A stretch of DNA of 64,000 nucleotides from SYOC01 sp964441775 (GCA_964441775.1 CAYTVL010000012.1:1-64000); one strand, 5' to 3'. Positions 25,794-34,954 are shown, counted from the first letter of the stretch. The notes: a model not told the origin generated them from the sequence alone. Program-made: numbers and translations.

Positions 25794-27182
25794 ATGGCGA
25801 CATGGAACCCACTGACGCGAAGGCTTGAACCAGGAACTGGCTCCGGACATCGGTATGAACTACAGGACGTTCCTGCGCCTAACTTGTTACGGGAGGTGTT
25901 TCCCTACGATGCCGTGCCGAAGATCGTGTTCGATGGCGTGATGGAGGAAATGGACCCAGCCCCAGAGTTCTACATCACTGACACGACCTTCCGCGACGGC
26001 CAGCAGGCGCGTCCGCCCTACACGGTCCAGCAGATTGTCGATCTGTACACGTTGTTGCACAGGCTCGGTGGACCCAAGGGCGTGATTCGCCAAGCCGAGT
26101 TCTTTCTCTATGCCGATGTCGATCGGGCAGCGGTCGAACAGTGTCTGGCTTTAGGCTATCAGTTTCCAGAAGTGACCGGCTGGATTCGCGCGGTCAAATC
26201 CGATTTTCAGTTGGTCAAAGCCATAGGGCTGCAAGAGACCGGCATCCTGACCTCGTGCTCCGATTATCACATCTTTCTCAAGCTCAAAAAAACTCGGAGA
26301 CAGGCGCTAGAAGATTATCTGGCGGTGGTGAAGACGGCGCTTGCTGCCGGCATTCGTATCCGTTGCCATCTAGAAGACGCCACACGCGCCGACTTTTACG
26401 GCTTCGTGGTTCCGTTTGTGTCCGAGTTGATGCGGCTGCGCGAAGAGAGCGGCATCCCCATTAAAATTCGGGTGTGCGACACAATGGGCTTTGGCGTGCC
26501 GTTTCCCGGCGCGGCGCTGCCGCGCAGCGTGCCGAAATTGATTCAGGGACTGCGGCGCGAGTGCGGCGTCCCGCCGGAGTGTTTGGAGTGGCACGGCCAC
26601 AACGATTTTCACAAAGTGTTAGTGAACGCCTCGGCGGCGTGGCTCTACGGCTGTATGTACGCCAACGGCACTTTGCTTGGCTACGGCGAGCGTACGGGTA
26701 ATCCGCCCCTCGAAGGATTGGTGATGGACTACCTCTCTCTGAAAGGCGACACGAATGGAATGGACACCTCAGTCATTACCGAAATCGCCCAGTATTTTGA
26801 GCAGGAGATTGGCTACCGCATTCCGTCCAACTATCCGTTCGTTGGCCGTGACTTCAACGTCACCCGTGCGGGAATTCATGCCGATGGATTATTGAAGGAC
26901 GAAGAGATTTACAACATTTTTGACACGACCAAAGTGCTCGGTCGTCCGCCGCGAGTGGCGATAGACAAGACCTCGGGTCTGGCCGGGGTATCCTGGTGGA
27001 TCAATACCTACTTTAATCTTCCGTCTTCGCGGCGAGTCGACAAGAAGTCCGAAGCCGTGCGCAAGATCACTGAATGGGTGGACGGGCAGTACCGCCAGGA
27101 ACGGACCACCTCAATCTCTGATGAAGAAATGCTGGGACAAGTCCAGTTGCATTTGCCGCAGCTCGTGGAACAAGCAGCCTGA
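25794..27182 (+). CDS. 2-Isopropylmalate synthase/HMGL-like (DRE-TIM) enzyme
   Basis: A 462-residue Claisen-condensation-type TIM barrel. ITDTTFRDGQQARPP carries the metal and base residues of the DRE-TIM signature (Asp-Arg-Asp). EWHGHNDFHKVLVNA supplies the paired metal-binding histidines, and GERTGNPPLEGLVM is the family glycine-rich stretch. FVGRDFNVTRAGIHADG follows as in isopropylmalate synthases. The C-terminal allosteric LeuA domain is missing, so it is closer to homocitrate/citramalate-type or degradative lyase relatives. It probably joins acetyl-CoA to a 2-oxoacid. Start at ATG 25794 with a strong ribosome site. The divergent neighbour is an HTH-citrate synthase. Confidence 0.85.
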   Translation: MATWNPLTRRLEPGTGSGHRYELQDVPAPNLLREVFPYDAVPKIVFDGVMEEMDPAPEFYITDTTFRDGQQARPPYTVQQIVDLYTLLHRLGGPKGVIRQAEFFLYADVDRAAVEQCLALGYQFPEVTGWIRAVKSDFQLVKAIGLQETGILTSCSDYHIFLKLKKTRRQALEDYLAVVKTALAAGIRIRCHLEDATRADFYGFVVPFVSELMRLREESGIPIKIRVCDTMGFGVPFPGAALPRSVPKLIQGLRRECGVPPECLEWHGHNDFHKVLVNASAAWLYGCMYANGTLLGYGERTGNPPLEGLVMDYLSLKGDTNGMDTSVITEIAQYFEQEIGYRIPSNYPFVGRDFNVTRAGIHADGLLKDEEIYNIFDTTKVLGRPPRVAIDKTSGLAGVSWWINTYFNLPSSRRVDKKSEAVRKITEWVDGQYRQERTTSISDEEMLGQVQLHLPQLVEQAA

Positions 27183-27188
27183 AGAAGT

Positions 27189-27210
27189 GGGGCGCAGTAC
27201 GCTGCGCCCC
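27189..27210. terminator. Hairpin between convergent genes
   Basis: GGGGCGCAG and CTGCGCCCC form a perfect 9-bp stem with loop TACG, placed 6 nt after the synthase stop and 7 nt before the end of the leftward hydrolase. There is no long T-run; probably a bidirectional terminator. Confidence 0.65.
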
Positions 27211-27216
27211 ATTGGT

Positions 27217-28023
27217 TTACATGGGATGTTTGGCGAGGAATTCTTTCATGACCACTGAGAACGGCTCGCGCACGGAGATGAAGAAGCCGTGGCCGGCGTT
27301 ATCGAAGATTTTCAGTTCGGCGCCGGGAATTTCCCGCGCGATGATTTCTGAATTAGCGGAGGGGATAAGGATGTCATCACGGCCTGTGACAACTAACGTC
27401 GGCGCGGTAATCTCTTTGAGATGTTTGAAAACGCGCAGCGTCATGGTCGCTTGCAGATGGCGCTCGTAAGCGAAACGCGGCGTTACGTGGGTGAGTCCGC
27501 GTTGGAGGTGCTCTTCGAGGTCAGCCTGATGGGTGCGGACATACTCATCCGAGAAGGACAACTTCCACGCGGCCCGGCCCGCTTCCTCCGGCGTCATGCC
27601 GGCGCGACCCTCCAGCAGCTTCATGGATTCCGGCGGAGCCGCCACAGCGTTTCTGCCTCCTGGCGTCGTACAACCGAGAATAAGGCTGGCGACGCGCGGC
27701 TGGTAATGTGCGCCCAGCTCTTGGGCGATCATCCCGCCCATCGACACGCCGAACATGTGAGCGCGGGGAATGTTGAGTAAATCAAGTAACGCGATGGCGT
27801 CCGCCGCGAACATGGCGATGCTGTAGGGTTCATCCGGTTTGTCCGATAAACCCGTGCCCCGATTGTCAAAAGTGATGACCTGATAACTTTGCGCCATGTC
27901 GTGGAGAAGGGCCGGGTCCCACGCGATGGAGGGCTGGCCCAGCCCATTGATGAAGAGTAGTGGTTGTCCCCGACCCTGCATGTCGTAGTGGAGATTGACG
28001 TCGTGAATATGCGCGTAGGGCAT
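27217..28023 (-). CDS. Alpha/beta hydrolase
   Basis: About 268 residues. The nucleophile elbow is FGVSMGGMIAQ with Ser94; the acid is in VVTGRDDILIP and the base is His in DNAGHGFF near residue 247. The oxyanion region (INGLGQPS) and TFDNRGTGLSDKP are typical of esterases and 3-oxoadipate enol-lactonase-like members. ATG 28023 has AAAGGAGG upstream and matches the family start; the open frame before it would overlap the desaturase 5' region. Substrate unknown. Divergent from the desaturase gene. Confidence 0.88.
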   Translation of the reverse strand: MPYAHIHDVNLHYDMQGRGQPLLFINGLGQPSIAWDPALLHDMAQSYQVITFDNRGTGLSDKPDEPYSIAMFAADAIALLDLLNIPRAHMFGVSMGGMIAQELGAHYQPRVASLILGCTTPGGRNAVAAPPESMKLLEGRAGMTPEEAGRAAWKLSFSDEYVRTHQADLEEHLQRGLTHVTPRFAYERHLQATMTLRVFKHLKEITAPTLVVTGRDDILIPSANSEIIAREIPGAELKIFDNAGHGFFISVREPFSVVMKEFLAKHPM

Positions 28024-28111
28024 AACGCCTCCTTTGTGTCGTTCGTCCCAGCCTTTTAGCAGGCGTTGAGAGGGATTGCCAGGGAAAGGATGACTGGTAT
28101 ACATCGAACCT

Positions 28112-29092
28112 ATGCACCCCACGGCTGACGTCATCGCTCCAGCATTGCCGGACTTACGGCGGACCATTAAGACGCTGTCTCGGGTGCAGGTCGTCCGGAC
28201 GCTGTATCATCTGGTTGAGATTTGGCTCGTCGTTGTTGGCGCCGTGTATCTCAGCACCGTGGTGGTCTCGCTCTCCTTCAGCGTCTCCGGAATTGCGGCG
28301 TATCTGTTGGCGGCAGCGGTAATTGCTTCTCGTCAGCACGCGCTCATGGTGCTCACGCATGATGGCATTCACAAGCGGTTATCGCGCACCTTGTGGGCGA
28401 ACGATTGGTTGGCGCGATTGGCCGCGTCGTTCCCTGTGTTTATATCGTTCGCCAAGTGGCGGTTCATTCATCTGTATCACCATCAATACACACATACGGC
28501 GGACGATCCCGACCGAGCCATTTATGCGCGCTATCCACTGACACGTGATAAGGCCAGACAACTCTTGCTGCGCGACTTGTGTGGTCGCAACGTGATTGCC
28601 ACGGTCAAGTACTTTATTGACCTTCCCTTTGTGACCAAAGACTTTAATCGGCGTTTTTTAGGCGAGACGAGAGCAACGCAATACGCCCAACTCGCAGACA
28701 TGCGCGCGTTCGTCGTTTTTTGGCTGATAGTGTTGAGCGCAGGACTATGGACGGGTGGGCTCCGGTTTGCCGCGCTGTTCGTGCTCTATTGGCTCGCGCC
28801 GTACTGCACCTTCACGCAGGTATTTTTCCGTATTCGTGGAGCCATCGAACACGGTAGTGTTCCCGATCCCGAGAATCCCTACCAGCAAACCCGGACCTAT
28901 CTGATCCATCCGCTGCTGGCGTTTTTCTTTTCACCGAAGCAGGTGAATTATCATCTGGAGCACCACCTGTATCCTTCGGTGCCGTTTTACCATCTCCCGC
29001 AGCTGCACGCGGTGCTTCAGGAGACAGTCTACCCCAAAGAACAGGCGTGTTGTGAGTTGTTTGCAACGAGTCTAAACAAGCTGCGGTTGTAG
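28112..29092 (+). CDS. Membrane fatty acid desaturase family protein
   Basis: A 326-residue integral membrane di-iron enzyme. Histidine boxes are HDGIH (83-87), HLYHHQYTH (120-128) and NYHLEHHLYPS near residue 285, in the order expected of fatty acid desaturases and hydroxylases. Several hydrophobic segments surround them (IWLVVVGAVYLSTVVVSL, AAYLLAAAVIA, FVVFWLIVLSAGLW). It may introduce a double bond or hydroxyl in lipid acyl chains. Electron donor not encoded nearby. Confidence 0.9.
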   Translation: MHPTADVIAPALPDLRRTIKTLSRVQVVRTLYHLVEIWLVVVGAVYLSTVVVSLSFSVSGIAAYLLAAAVIASRQHALMVLTHDGIHKRLSRTLWANDWLARLAASFPVFISFAKWRFIHLYHHQYTHTADDPDRAIYARYPLTRDKARQLLLRDLCGRNVIATVKYFIDLPFVTKDFNRRFLGETRATQYAQLADMRAFVVFWLIVLSAGLWTGGLRFAALFVLYWLAPYCTFTQVFFRIRGAIEHGSVPDPENPYQQTRTYLIHPLLAFFFSPKQVNYHLEHHLYPSVPFYHLPQLHAVLQETVYPKEQACCELFATSLNKLRL

Positions 29093-29094
29093 GC

Positions 29095-29116
29095 GAGGGC
29101 GGAGGAGCCCGCCCTC
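29095..29116. terminator. Hairpin between convergent genes
   Basis: GAGGGCGG and CCGCCCTC form a perfect 8-bp stem 3 nt after the desaturase stop; the leftward amidohydrolase ends at 29133. Likely bidirectional. Confidence 0.55.
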
Positions 29117-29132
29117 CTGTTGTTGCGTATGC

Positions 29133-30254
29133 TTACAGAGTGTATGCCCGCGTGGCATTGTCGCCGAGAATGTTTTGTTGATCGGCGGTTGGCATGGCGG
29201 CGATATTCTTTTTGAGTGTCTGGAGCGCATGGGGAAAACCGTCAAAATGCGGGAAATCGCTCGACCAGAAAAATTTGTCCGAACCCCAGCGCTGACTGGC
29301 GGGGGGGATCATGCTTTCGTCCACATCGGCGCCGGCCCAGACCTGTCGGCGGAAATACTCGCTCGGCGGACGTTTACAGGCGGTCATAAAGCCGCTGTGT
29401 TCCCATTTGCTGTCCATGCGTTCAATGAAATGGGGCACCCAGCCTGCGCCAACTTCAAGGACGAGAAGCTTCAGACGTGGGAATCGCTCCAGTGTCCCGC
29501 CTTCAAAGAAACTGACGAACGAGGCCTGAATATCAAAGCCCAGCGTGACCGAAAGAAAGTAGAATGATGAACCTTGGAACGTTGGGTGTTTATACCATTC
29601 GCTGCCAAAGTACCCGGGGCGCGCAATAACATGCAGCCCGACAGGCAAACCCAAATCTTGCGCGACCGCCCAGAAAGGATCGTAGTAGGTGTCGCCGTAT
29701 GCTCGACCGTTGGCGGGATGCGGGGTTAACATGACGCCTTTGACTCCGAGTTTGGCGACACGCTTGAGTTCGCCCACTGCTCGATCGACATCCATGAGGG
29801 AAATATGGGCGACGGCGTACAACCGGTCCGGATAGGGGCGGCAGAAGTCGGCGATCCAATCGTTGTAGACGCGGCAATAGGCTGTGGCCAGTTCGGGATC
29901 ATTCACCTCACCTTCCCAGGTGAGCCCGATTGAAGGATAAAGGACCGAGGCGTCGATTCCTTCTTCATCCATCCACTTGATCCGCGCATGCGGATCGTAC
30001 GCGCCCGCAGGGCCCTGCATATAACTGAACTCGTTGGAGAAGGCTACTTCTCCTGGTTGACCGAAGGCGGCGGCGATGCCAAATCCGCGGCTGAACGAAG
30101 AGAATTTCCCTTCGATGATAACGCTCTCTATGCCGTCGGCATCGCGGGCCAAGCCCAAGGCGCGATCTTTAAACTTGTTCTCTAAATTCTTTTGCCACAG
30201 ATCAGGTGGTTCTAAGATATGACCGTCTGCATCGACTATTCTTCCGAGGTGCAT
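29133..30254 (-). CDS. Amidohydrolase family protein (COG2159 type)
   Basis: A 373-residue metal-dependent hydrolase or decarboxylase. The opening MHLGRIVDADGHILEPPDLW carries the D-x-D-x-H variant of the metal site. Further histidines follow in VMLTPHPANGRAYGD and GLHVIARPG, then the aspartate of WSSDFPHFDG. The layout matches the o-pyrocatechuate decarboxylase/6-methylsalicylate decarboxylase-like group, which is abundant in soil lineages with many luciferase-like oxidoreductases. AGGAGGAATAACT precedes the ATG. Substrate not predictable. Confidence 0.87.
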   Translation of the reverse strand: MHLGRIVDADGHILEPPDLWQKNLENKFKDRALGLARDADGIESVIIEGKFSSFSRGFGIAAAFGQPGEVAFSNEFSYMQGPAGAYDPHARIKWMDEEGIDASVLYPSIGLTWEGEVNDPELATAYCRVYNDWIADFCRPYPDRLYAVAHISLMDVDRAVGELKRVAKLGVKGVMLTPHPANGRAYGDTYYDPFWAVAQDLGLPVGLHVIARPGYFGSEWYKHPTFQGSSFYFLSVTLGFDIQASFVSFFEGGTLERFPRLKLLVLEVGAGWVPHFIERMDSKWEHSGFMTACKRPPSEYFRRQVWAGADVDESMIPPASQRWGSDKFFWSSDFPHFDGFPHALQTLKKNIAAMPTADQQNILGDNATRAYTL

Positions 30255-30305
30255 AGTTATTCCTCCTTACTGAAGAGTGTTTCTATGACCACTGTGTACT
30301 CCTAT

Positions 30306-31511
30306 TTATAGACTTATCCAGACCCGGAAAGCAGATCCTCGCCCCACTACGCTTTCCACTGTGATTGTTCCTCCGAGCAAATCGAGAAGGCGCTTTACAA
30401 TGTAGAGCCCCAGCCCGACGCCATGAGAAACTTCTTGGTGCGCATTGTCTACTTGTTCAAAAGGATCAAAAATGCGGCGGAGCGCGTGTTGAGGAATGCC
30501 GACCCCGGTGTCGGTGACGCTCAACTCCACTCCTTGGTCACGGCGTGACGCTGCGACGGTCACTTGTCCTTGTGGCGTAAACTTTATGGCGTTACCCAGC
30601 AGGTTTTTGAGGACAACTTTGAGTTTGGTGGGGTCCGTGTGCAGAGTCGGGAGATTCGCCTCTACCTGCCACGTAAAGTGCAGTCCAGACTGATCTTGTA
30701 ACGTTTGCGTTTCTGCTTCGAGTTCCGCCAGCAGGTCCGCGACTATCACGGTATGAACGTCCACCGGCAGACGTCCGGTTTCGATGCGTCGCAAATCGAG
30801 CACCTTACTAATCAGCTCAAACAACTCGCGCGTGCTCTTGTCGATGCGTCGCAGAGCGTCGCCTTGGGCTTGGGTCAACTCACCGACCTCCCCATCCAGC
30901 AGCATATCCGAGTAGCCAAAGATCACATTGAGCGGGGTGCGAAGCTCGTGCGAAATCGTTGCTAAAAAATCGGACTTTGCCCGGTTTGCGGCTTCAGCCT
31001 TCTCCTTCGCTTGGAGCAATTCCTCCTCGATCCGCTTATGCTCGGTAATATCAGAAACGAGGACAAAGCAGCCCAAGACGGCGCCCTGAGCTGTGTGGTG
31101 GGGAACATAGCGGTTCTCGAGATGGCGACGGATACCGGTGTGGTCGGGCAACACGTGCTCATAGCTCACTTGTTCACCAGTCAAAGCTTTCAGCAGATGT
31201 GGGCGAATGGATTGGTAGGAATCCGCTGACTGCACTTGCTGCACTAGGTAGCCCTCAATCTCGGAGCGAGAACGCTGGAACCACTCTTCGTATGACTTGT
31301 TCACAACGCGATAGCGTTGGTCAACATCTACATACGAGATGAATGCCGGCAGATTATCGATGAGCTGACGTAATAAGGTAGCCTGGGTTTTGAATTCTGT
31401 TTCCCAGAACTGATGTCTTCCTACCTCAGCCTCTAAAGCGTGAACTCTTTCTCGCAACGCCGCCAGTTCAGCGTCCACTTGCTCCTGTGTTTTCTCGGCA
31501 TCGCTCATCAT
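30306..31511 (-). CDS. PAS-domain sensor histidine kinase
   Basis: A 401-residue soluble kinase. Residues 5-35 look like a coiled coil. Residues 45-165 are a PAS domain (LIDNLPAFISYVDVDQRYRV, SDITEHKRIEEEL). The HisKA dimerisation domain has phospho-acceptor His188 in ISHELRTPLN. The ATPase domain shows the N-box NLLGNAIKFTP, G1 TDTGVGIP and G2 GVGLGLYIVKR. No membrane segment, so it senses a cytoplasmic cue, perhaps redox or a PAS ligand. A CheY-like regulator is encoded 3 kb upstream on the same strand and may be its partner (inference). Confidence 0.93.
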   Translation of the reverse strand: MMSDAEKTQEQVDAELAALRERVHALEAEVGRHQFWETEFKTQATLLRQLIDNLPAFISYVDVDQRYRVVNKSYEEWFQRSRSEIEGYLVQQVQSADSYQSIRPHLLKALTGEQVSYEHVLPDHTGIRRHLENRYVPHHTAQGAVLGCFVLVSDITEHKRIEEELLQAKEKAEAANRAKSDFLATISHELRTPLNVIFGYSDMLLDGEVGELTQAQGDALRRIDKSTRELFELISKVLDLRRIETGRLPVDVHTVIVADLLAELEAETQTLQDQSGLHFTWQVEANLPTLHTDPTKLKVVLKNLLGNAIKFTPQGQVTVAASRRDQGVELSVTDTGVGIPQHALRRIFDPFEQVDNAHQEVSHGVGLGLYIVKRLLDLLGGTITVESVVGRGSAFRVWISL

Positions 31512-31645
31512 ACGGCCTCAGCAACGAATAGCCATGCGACACTTCAAGAGAAAGAGGCATCTCTCAGTTTGCGTTTGGATATGACTTTCCTCATCGTATG
31601 GCGCTTCCGGAAGTGACTAACGCAGATGCCGAGCCCACGAACACC

Positions 31646-33598
31646 TTACTTGGACAGCGCCGTCGTTTGTTCGAGACGAGTTGCAATAGAAGCGTACTCT
31701 GTCTCAGAGGCAAGGTCGAATGGCTCACTGTTCTCCCCCCAAAGAACTCTCGTCATTCCAGTGATCCAAGGTCGATCCGGCGGGGTGTCGTTTTGCCACC
31801 TTGCATACATTGACGCTGTCCAGCCGTTTTTGTCTCTCGCGCCGGTATTCGCCCCTGCATGCAGCAGGGTCTCAACAATCGGTCGATGCCCCTTCCAGGC
31901 TGCATACATCAGGGCTGTCCAACCTTGCCTATTGTGGGCGTCTACTTTCGCTCCCTTCGCAAGCAAGGTCTGCACGATCCCAGGATGATTATTCATAGCC
32001 GCCAACATCAGCGCCGTCGCCCCCATTTTGTTCTTAGTGTTCACCTCTCCCCCACAGGTGAGCAACAATTGCACGAGGTCCACTTGTCCGTCTCGGGCCG
32101 CTAACATCAGCGCCGTCCAATCTTGTTTGTCTTTCGTATTGGCAGAGACGCCGGCTTGTAAGAGCAGTCTGACGAGGGTGGTATTGCCGCTTTCAATGCT
32201 CTTTAGCAGCGTGGCTTCATTCGTTTCGATGCCTCTCTCCGCCAGATATATTTGCGCCTCATTCCTCCGCTGCGCAGGAATTATCTTTACAAGAGAACCT
32301 GGTTCTTTTTGCTTATGCGATTGAGCGACGGGGAGGATAGGAGATGAGGCGTGAAAGGGGGGCGTCGCTAAAGGAATTTGTCGGTCTCGGTATTTGTCTG
32401 GGAGCGTCTGAGTGGCTTGTCTAAGTGGCGCTTCGTCGTTTGTACTCGGCGGTGTGACGGGAAGAGTCTGCTCGCTGGCGTGCTCTGTGTAGAGAGCGAA
32501 GAGTGAGGGCTCATTAGTTGGAGTGGGCCATCCTGCTGTCAATGAGACTGTAGCGATCTGTTGCAATCGCTTAGGAACAATCTCAAGGGAATTGAAGTTT
32601 ACCAGGAATTTCAAGGAGAGAAGAACCACAAAAGCAGCAGCGAGGCTAGCCCAAACCAATGGCCGAGAGCGATAATGAAGACCGACAGCGATCGGTTGTT
32701 GCAGGAGTGCTGCAACTGTGTCCTCTACCGGTGGAACAGCGATTGATGGGAGAGTTGCCGAAGGTGGCGCCATTTCCTCGGGAATGCCTGTATGACGTGG
32801 TGGCTCCAGAGACAACTCATGCGCGATTTGTTCAATGGATGCAGCGGAGATCGTGTGTTGCTGGGCCATGAAGGCGGCAATCAGGGCGTTGTCACATAAA
32901 AGATTAACGAGTCTGAGCAAACCCCTTGAATAAAAGGCGATCCGTTGCCTTGCCGCTTGGGTAAAGAGATCCGCGCGTTCACATCCAACCGCGCGGAGTC
33001 GAGATTGGAGAAACGACTCAACTTCTTCTTCATCCAAGGGAGGCACTTGCAGGTGAACATCAACGCGATCCCAAAAGCGACCGAATTCTACCTGTTTTAG
33101 TTTCGTCCTCAGCTCAGATCGCCCAATAAGAATGACGGAGAGGAGTGGCGTAGTATGAGTTTTTAGATCTGAGAGGACTTGGAGACACTCAAGGACTTCT
33201 TGAGATAACTGGTGGGCTTCATCGAGGAACAAGAGCACGCGTTTTCTTGTCTGTCTGCCTGCTTTGAGTATGGCGTCAAACGTTTGGGCTGTCGTTGGGT
33301 GTTCGCTAGACGGTTGGAAATGAAGGCAAGGCAATGCGAGAAGTTCCTCAAAATCGGAGGGGCAAGTAGCGGAATAGCAAATGAAAAAATTCTCCGCCAT
33401 TTTTTGCCGTGCGTGATGAACAAGCGCGGTTTTCCCGGTTCCAGCCTCTCCCGTAAGGACAATGAAGCCAAATTGTTCGCGAATAGCGGAAAGGAGGCCG
33501 TTGTAAGCATCTTGATAGGGAGGATCGAGGCAGGAGGAAGGCACCTCGATCGAGATGGAGAATGGGGAGGCACGAAAGCCAAAATAGTGATTGTACAT
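31646..33598 (-). CDS. ExeA-like AAA ATPase fused to ankyrin repeats
   Basis: A 650-residue fusion. Residues 1-270 are an ExeA/GspA-type ATPase (YFGFRASPFSISIEV; Walker A GEAGTGKT 50-57; Walker B RVLLFLDEAHQL), used elsewhere for secretin assembly or transposition. A single membrane segment lies near 320-340 (LVWASLAAAFVVLLSLKFLV), followed by a Pro/Thr-rich linker. Residues about 470-610 are five ankyrin repeats (DWTALMLAARDGQVDLVQLL, NGWTASMYARWQN). ExeA proteins usually carry a C-terminal peptidoglycan-binding domain; here ankyrins occupy that periplasmic position. An OmpA-like lipoprotein lies immediately upstream. Confidence 0.9.
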   Translation of the reverse strand: MYNHYFGFRASPFSISIEVPSSCLDPPYQDAYNGLLSAIREQFGFIVLTGEAGTGKTALVHHARQKMAENFFICYSATCPSDFEELLALPCLHFQPSSEHPTTAQTFDAILKAGRQTRKRVLLFLDEAHQLSQEVLECLQVLSDLKTHTTPLLSVILIGRSELRTKLKQVEFGRFWDRVDVHLQVPPLDEEEVESFLQSRLRAVGCERADLFTQAARQRIAFYSRGLLRLVNLLCDNALIAAFMAQQHTISAASIEQIAHELSLEPPRHTGIPEEMAPPSATLPSIAVPPVEDTVAALLQQPIAVGLHYRSRPLVWASLAAAFVVLLSLKFLVNFNSLEIVPKRLQQIATVSLTAGWPTPTNEPSLFALYTEHASEQTLPVTPPSTNDEAPLRQATQTLPDKYRDRQIPLATPPFHASSPILPVAQSHKQKEPGSLVKIIPAQRRNEAQIYLAERGIETNEATLLKSIESGNTTLVRLLLQAGVSANTKDKQDWTALMLAARDGQVDLVQLLLTCGGEVNTKNKMGATALMLAAMNNHPGIVQTLLAKGAKVDAHNRQGWTALMYAAWKGHRPIVETLLHAGANTGARDKNGWTASMYARWQNDTPPDRPWITGMTRVLWGENSEPFDLASETEYASIATRLEQTTALSK

Positions 33599-33618
33599 AA
33601 GTGTTTATTCCTTAAGTT

Positions 33619-34236
33619 TTATTGTTTTTCTATAATCAATTCTACGCGACGATTTTTTGCACGTCCTTCGGGATTGTCTGAGCCATCAGGATTCGTGTTT
33701 GGCTCCACGGGACGTAACTTGCCGAATCCGCGACTTTGTAGTCGTTCTCCGTGTACCTGATCCGCAATCAATTCTTGAGAGACCGTTTCAGCTCGTCGCT
33801 GTGAGAGTTTGAGATTATAGTCTTCGCTGCCGATGGCGTCCGCATGCCCTTCAACGGAAAGGTGACGGAGAGACGCGCGGGGATGATTTAAAATTTTCGC
33901 AAGAATATCAACTTTCTGACGCGATTCTGGCGAGAGATCCGCGCTGTCGTACGCAAAGAGCACGGTTGCTGGGAGATTCACAACGACGCCACGGTCTATC
34001 TCGCGCGCATCAAAGCCTTGTGTAAGAAACTGTTGCACGAGTTCGTTGTCCGTAAAAGGCGCCTCTTTCTTTGCTGCACATCCATCTAGAAATACAGCCA
34101 ACAGCCCCACAGCTGAAAAAGCGAGCGCCCAAAAGCGGAGGAGGAAAATGTGCGAGCTTAAAAAAATGCTTGATAGATTAAAAGAGTTTCTCGCTCTACT
34201 TTGCCGAAGCCTCTTGCTTCTTCGCGATACCCACAT
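33619..34236 (-). CDS. OmpA-family peptidoglycan-binding lipoprotein
   Basis: A 205-residue protein. A hydrophobic segment ends in the lipobox LDGC (Cys about 53), then AAKKEAP. The C-terminal OmpA domain has the peptidoglycan-binding signature LSVEGHADAIGSEDYN, LKLSQRRAETV and the closing NRRVELIIE. It should anchor the outer membrane to the wall. The start is uncertain: the N-terminal 30 residues (RRSKRLRQSRARN) are unusually long and basic for a lipoprotein. It lies 20 nt upstream of the ExeA-ankyrin gene on the same strand, suggesting a shared envelope role. Confidence 0.88.
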   Translation of the reverse strand: MWVSRRSKRLRQSRARNSFNLSSIFLSSHIFLLRFWALAFSAVGLLAVFLDGCAAKKEAPFTDNELVQQFLTQGFDAREIDRGVVVNLPATVLFAYDSADLSPESRQKVDILAKILNHPRASLRHLSVEGHADAIGSEDYNLKLSQRRAETVSQELIADQVHGERLQSRGFGKLRPVEPNTNPDGSDNPEGRAKNRRVELIIEKQ

Positions 34237-34514
34237 ATCGCAACCTTCCCTGGATAAGGACGGCGAAGTTGTATGAGGGTTGCCTCATCCCCAGAACCAA
34301 ACTCTACTAGAAATAGCGCCACAGAAAAAGACCTGGGAAAACAGGAAATTGGCGGAAGAGCAGAAGGCGCAGCGGAAAATAACATGACGACTGAACACAC
34401 GAATGAATTTTTTCTTTAGGGGAGCGTCGAACTAATCAGAAGAGAGAGGCAGAGTTTCCTTCTCCCAAAGTGCCCCCTGTCTTTCTCTTCGTGTCTCCTC
34501 CCTTCCTTGCCCTA

Positions 34515-34550
34515 GGCCGAAGAGACTCCCGCTCTTCGGCCTTTTTTTTT
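34515..34550 (+). terminator. Strong intrinsic terminator on the + strand
   Basis: GGCCGAAGAG and CTCTTCGGCC form a perfect 10-bp stem (loop 34525-34531) followed by nine T residues. This is a textbook Rho-independent terminator for + strand transcription, yet the neighbouring genes are on the - strand. The upstream 34237-34514 has no convincing coding region on either strand. It could end an unannotated small RNA, or an upstream transcript antisense to the OmpA gene. Confidence 0.8.
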
Positions 34551-34552
34551 GC

Positions 34553-34954
34553 TCAATGCCACAAGAGAGAGCGCCCTTGCGCAAGTAGTTTCTCCAGCTT
34601 TTCTTTCACGATCTTCGAGTCAATAATCGGCTTCGCGATATAGTCGTCGCACCCAGCGGCCAGCGCTTTTTCTTCATCTCCGACCATCGCTTGGGCCGTG
34701 AGTGCAATGATGGGGAGATTGCGCATCGGTTCATTCATGGCACGAATGCGACGCGCGGTTTCCCAGCCATCTAAGACCGGCAACTTGAGATCTAAAAACA
34801 TCAGGTCGGGCGGGTTGGTCGCGATGATGTCCAGCGCTTCCTGACCGTGTGTCGCTTCGAGAATTTCGAAGTCCCCGAGTTTGCGCAAGCGATACACAAG
34901 AATATGCCGATTATCTTCATTATCTTCAACGACGAGAATTTTTTTGCGACTCAT
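34553..34954 (-). CDS. CheY-like response regulator
   Basis: A 133-residue single receiver domain. The acidic pair is Glu10-Asp11 (VVEDNEDN), the phospho-acceptor Asp55 (LMFLDLKLP), the switch Thr86 (IALTAQA) and Lys108 (YIAKPI). With no output domain it acts by protein contact, in the style of stand-alone receivers paired with hybrid or PAS kinases. No partner is adjacent; the PAS kinase at 30306-31511 is a candidate. Confidence 0.94.
   Translation of the reverse strand: MSRKKILVVEDNEDNRHILVYRLRKLGDFEILEATHGQEALDIIATNPPDLMFLDLKLPVLDGWETARRIRAMNEPMRNLPIIALTAQAMVGDEEKALAAGCDDYIAKPIIDSKIVKEKLEKLLAQGRSLLWH

Noticed and set aside
34158..34400. 80-residue - strand frame between the OmpA gene and the CheY gene
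   Set aside because: No ribosome site, overlaps the OmpA N-terminus, and composition is unlike neighbouring proteins.
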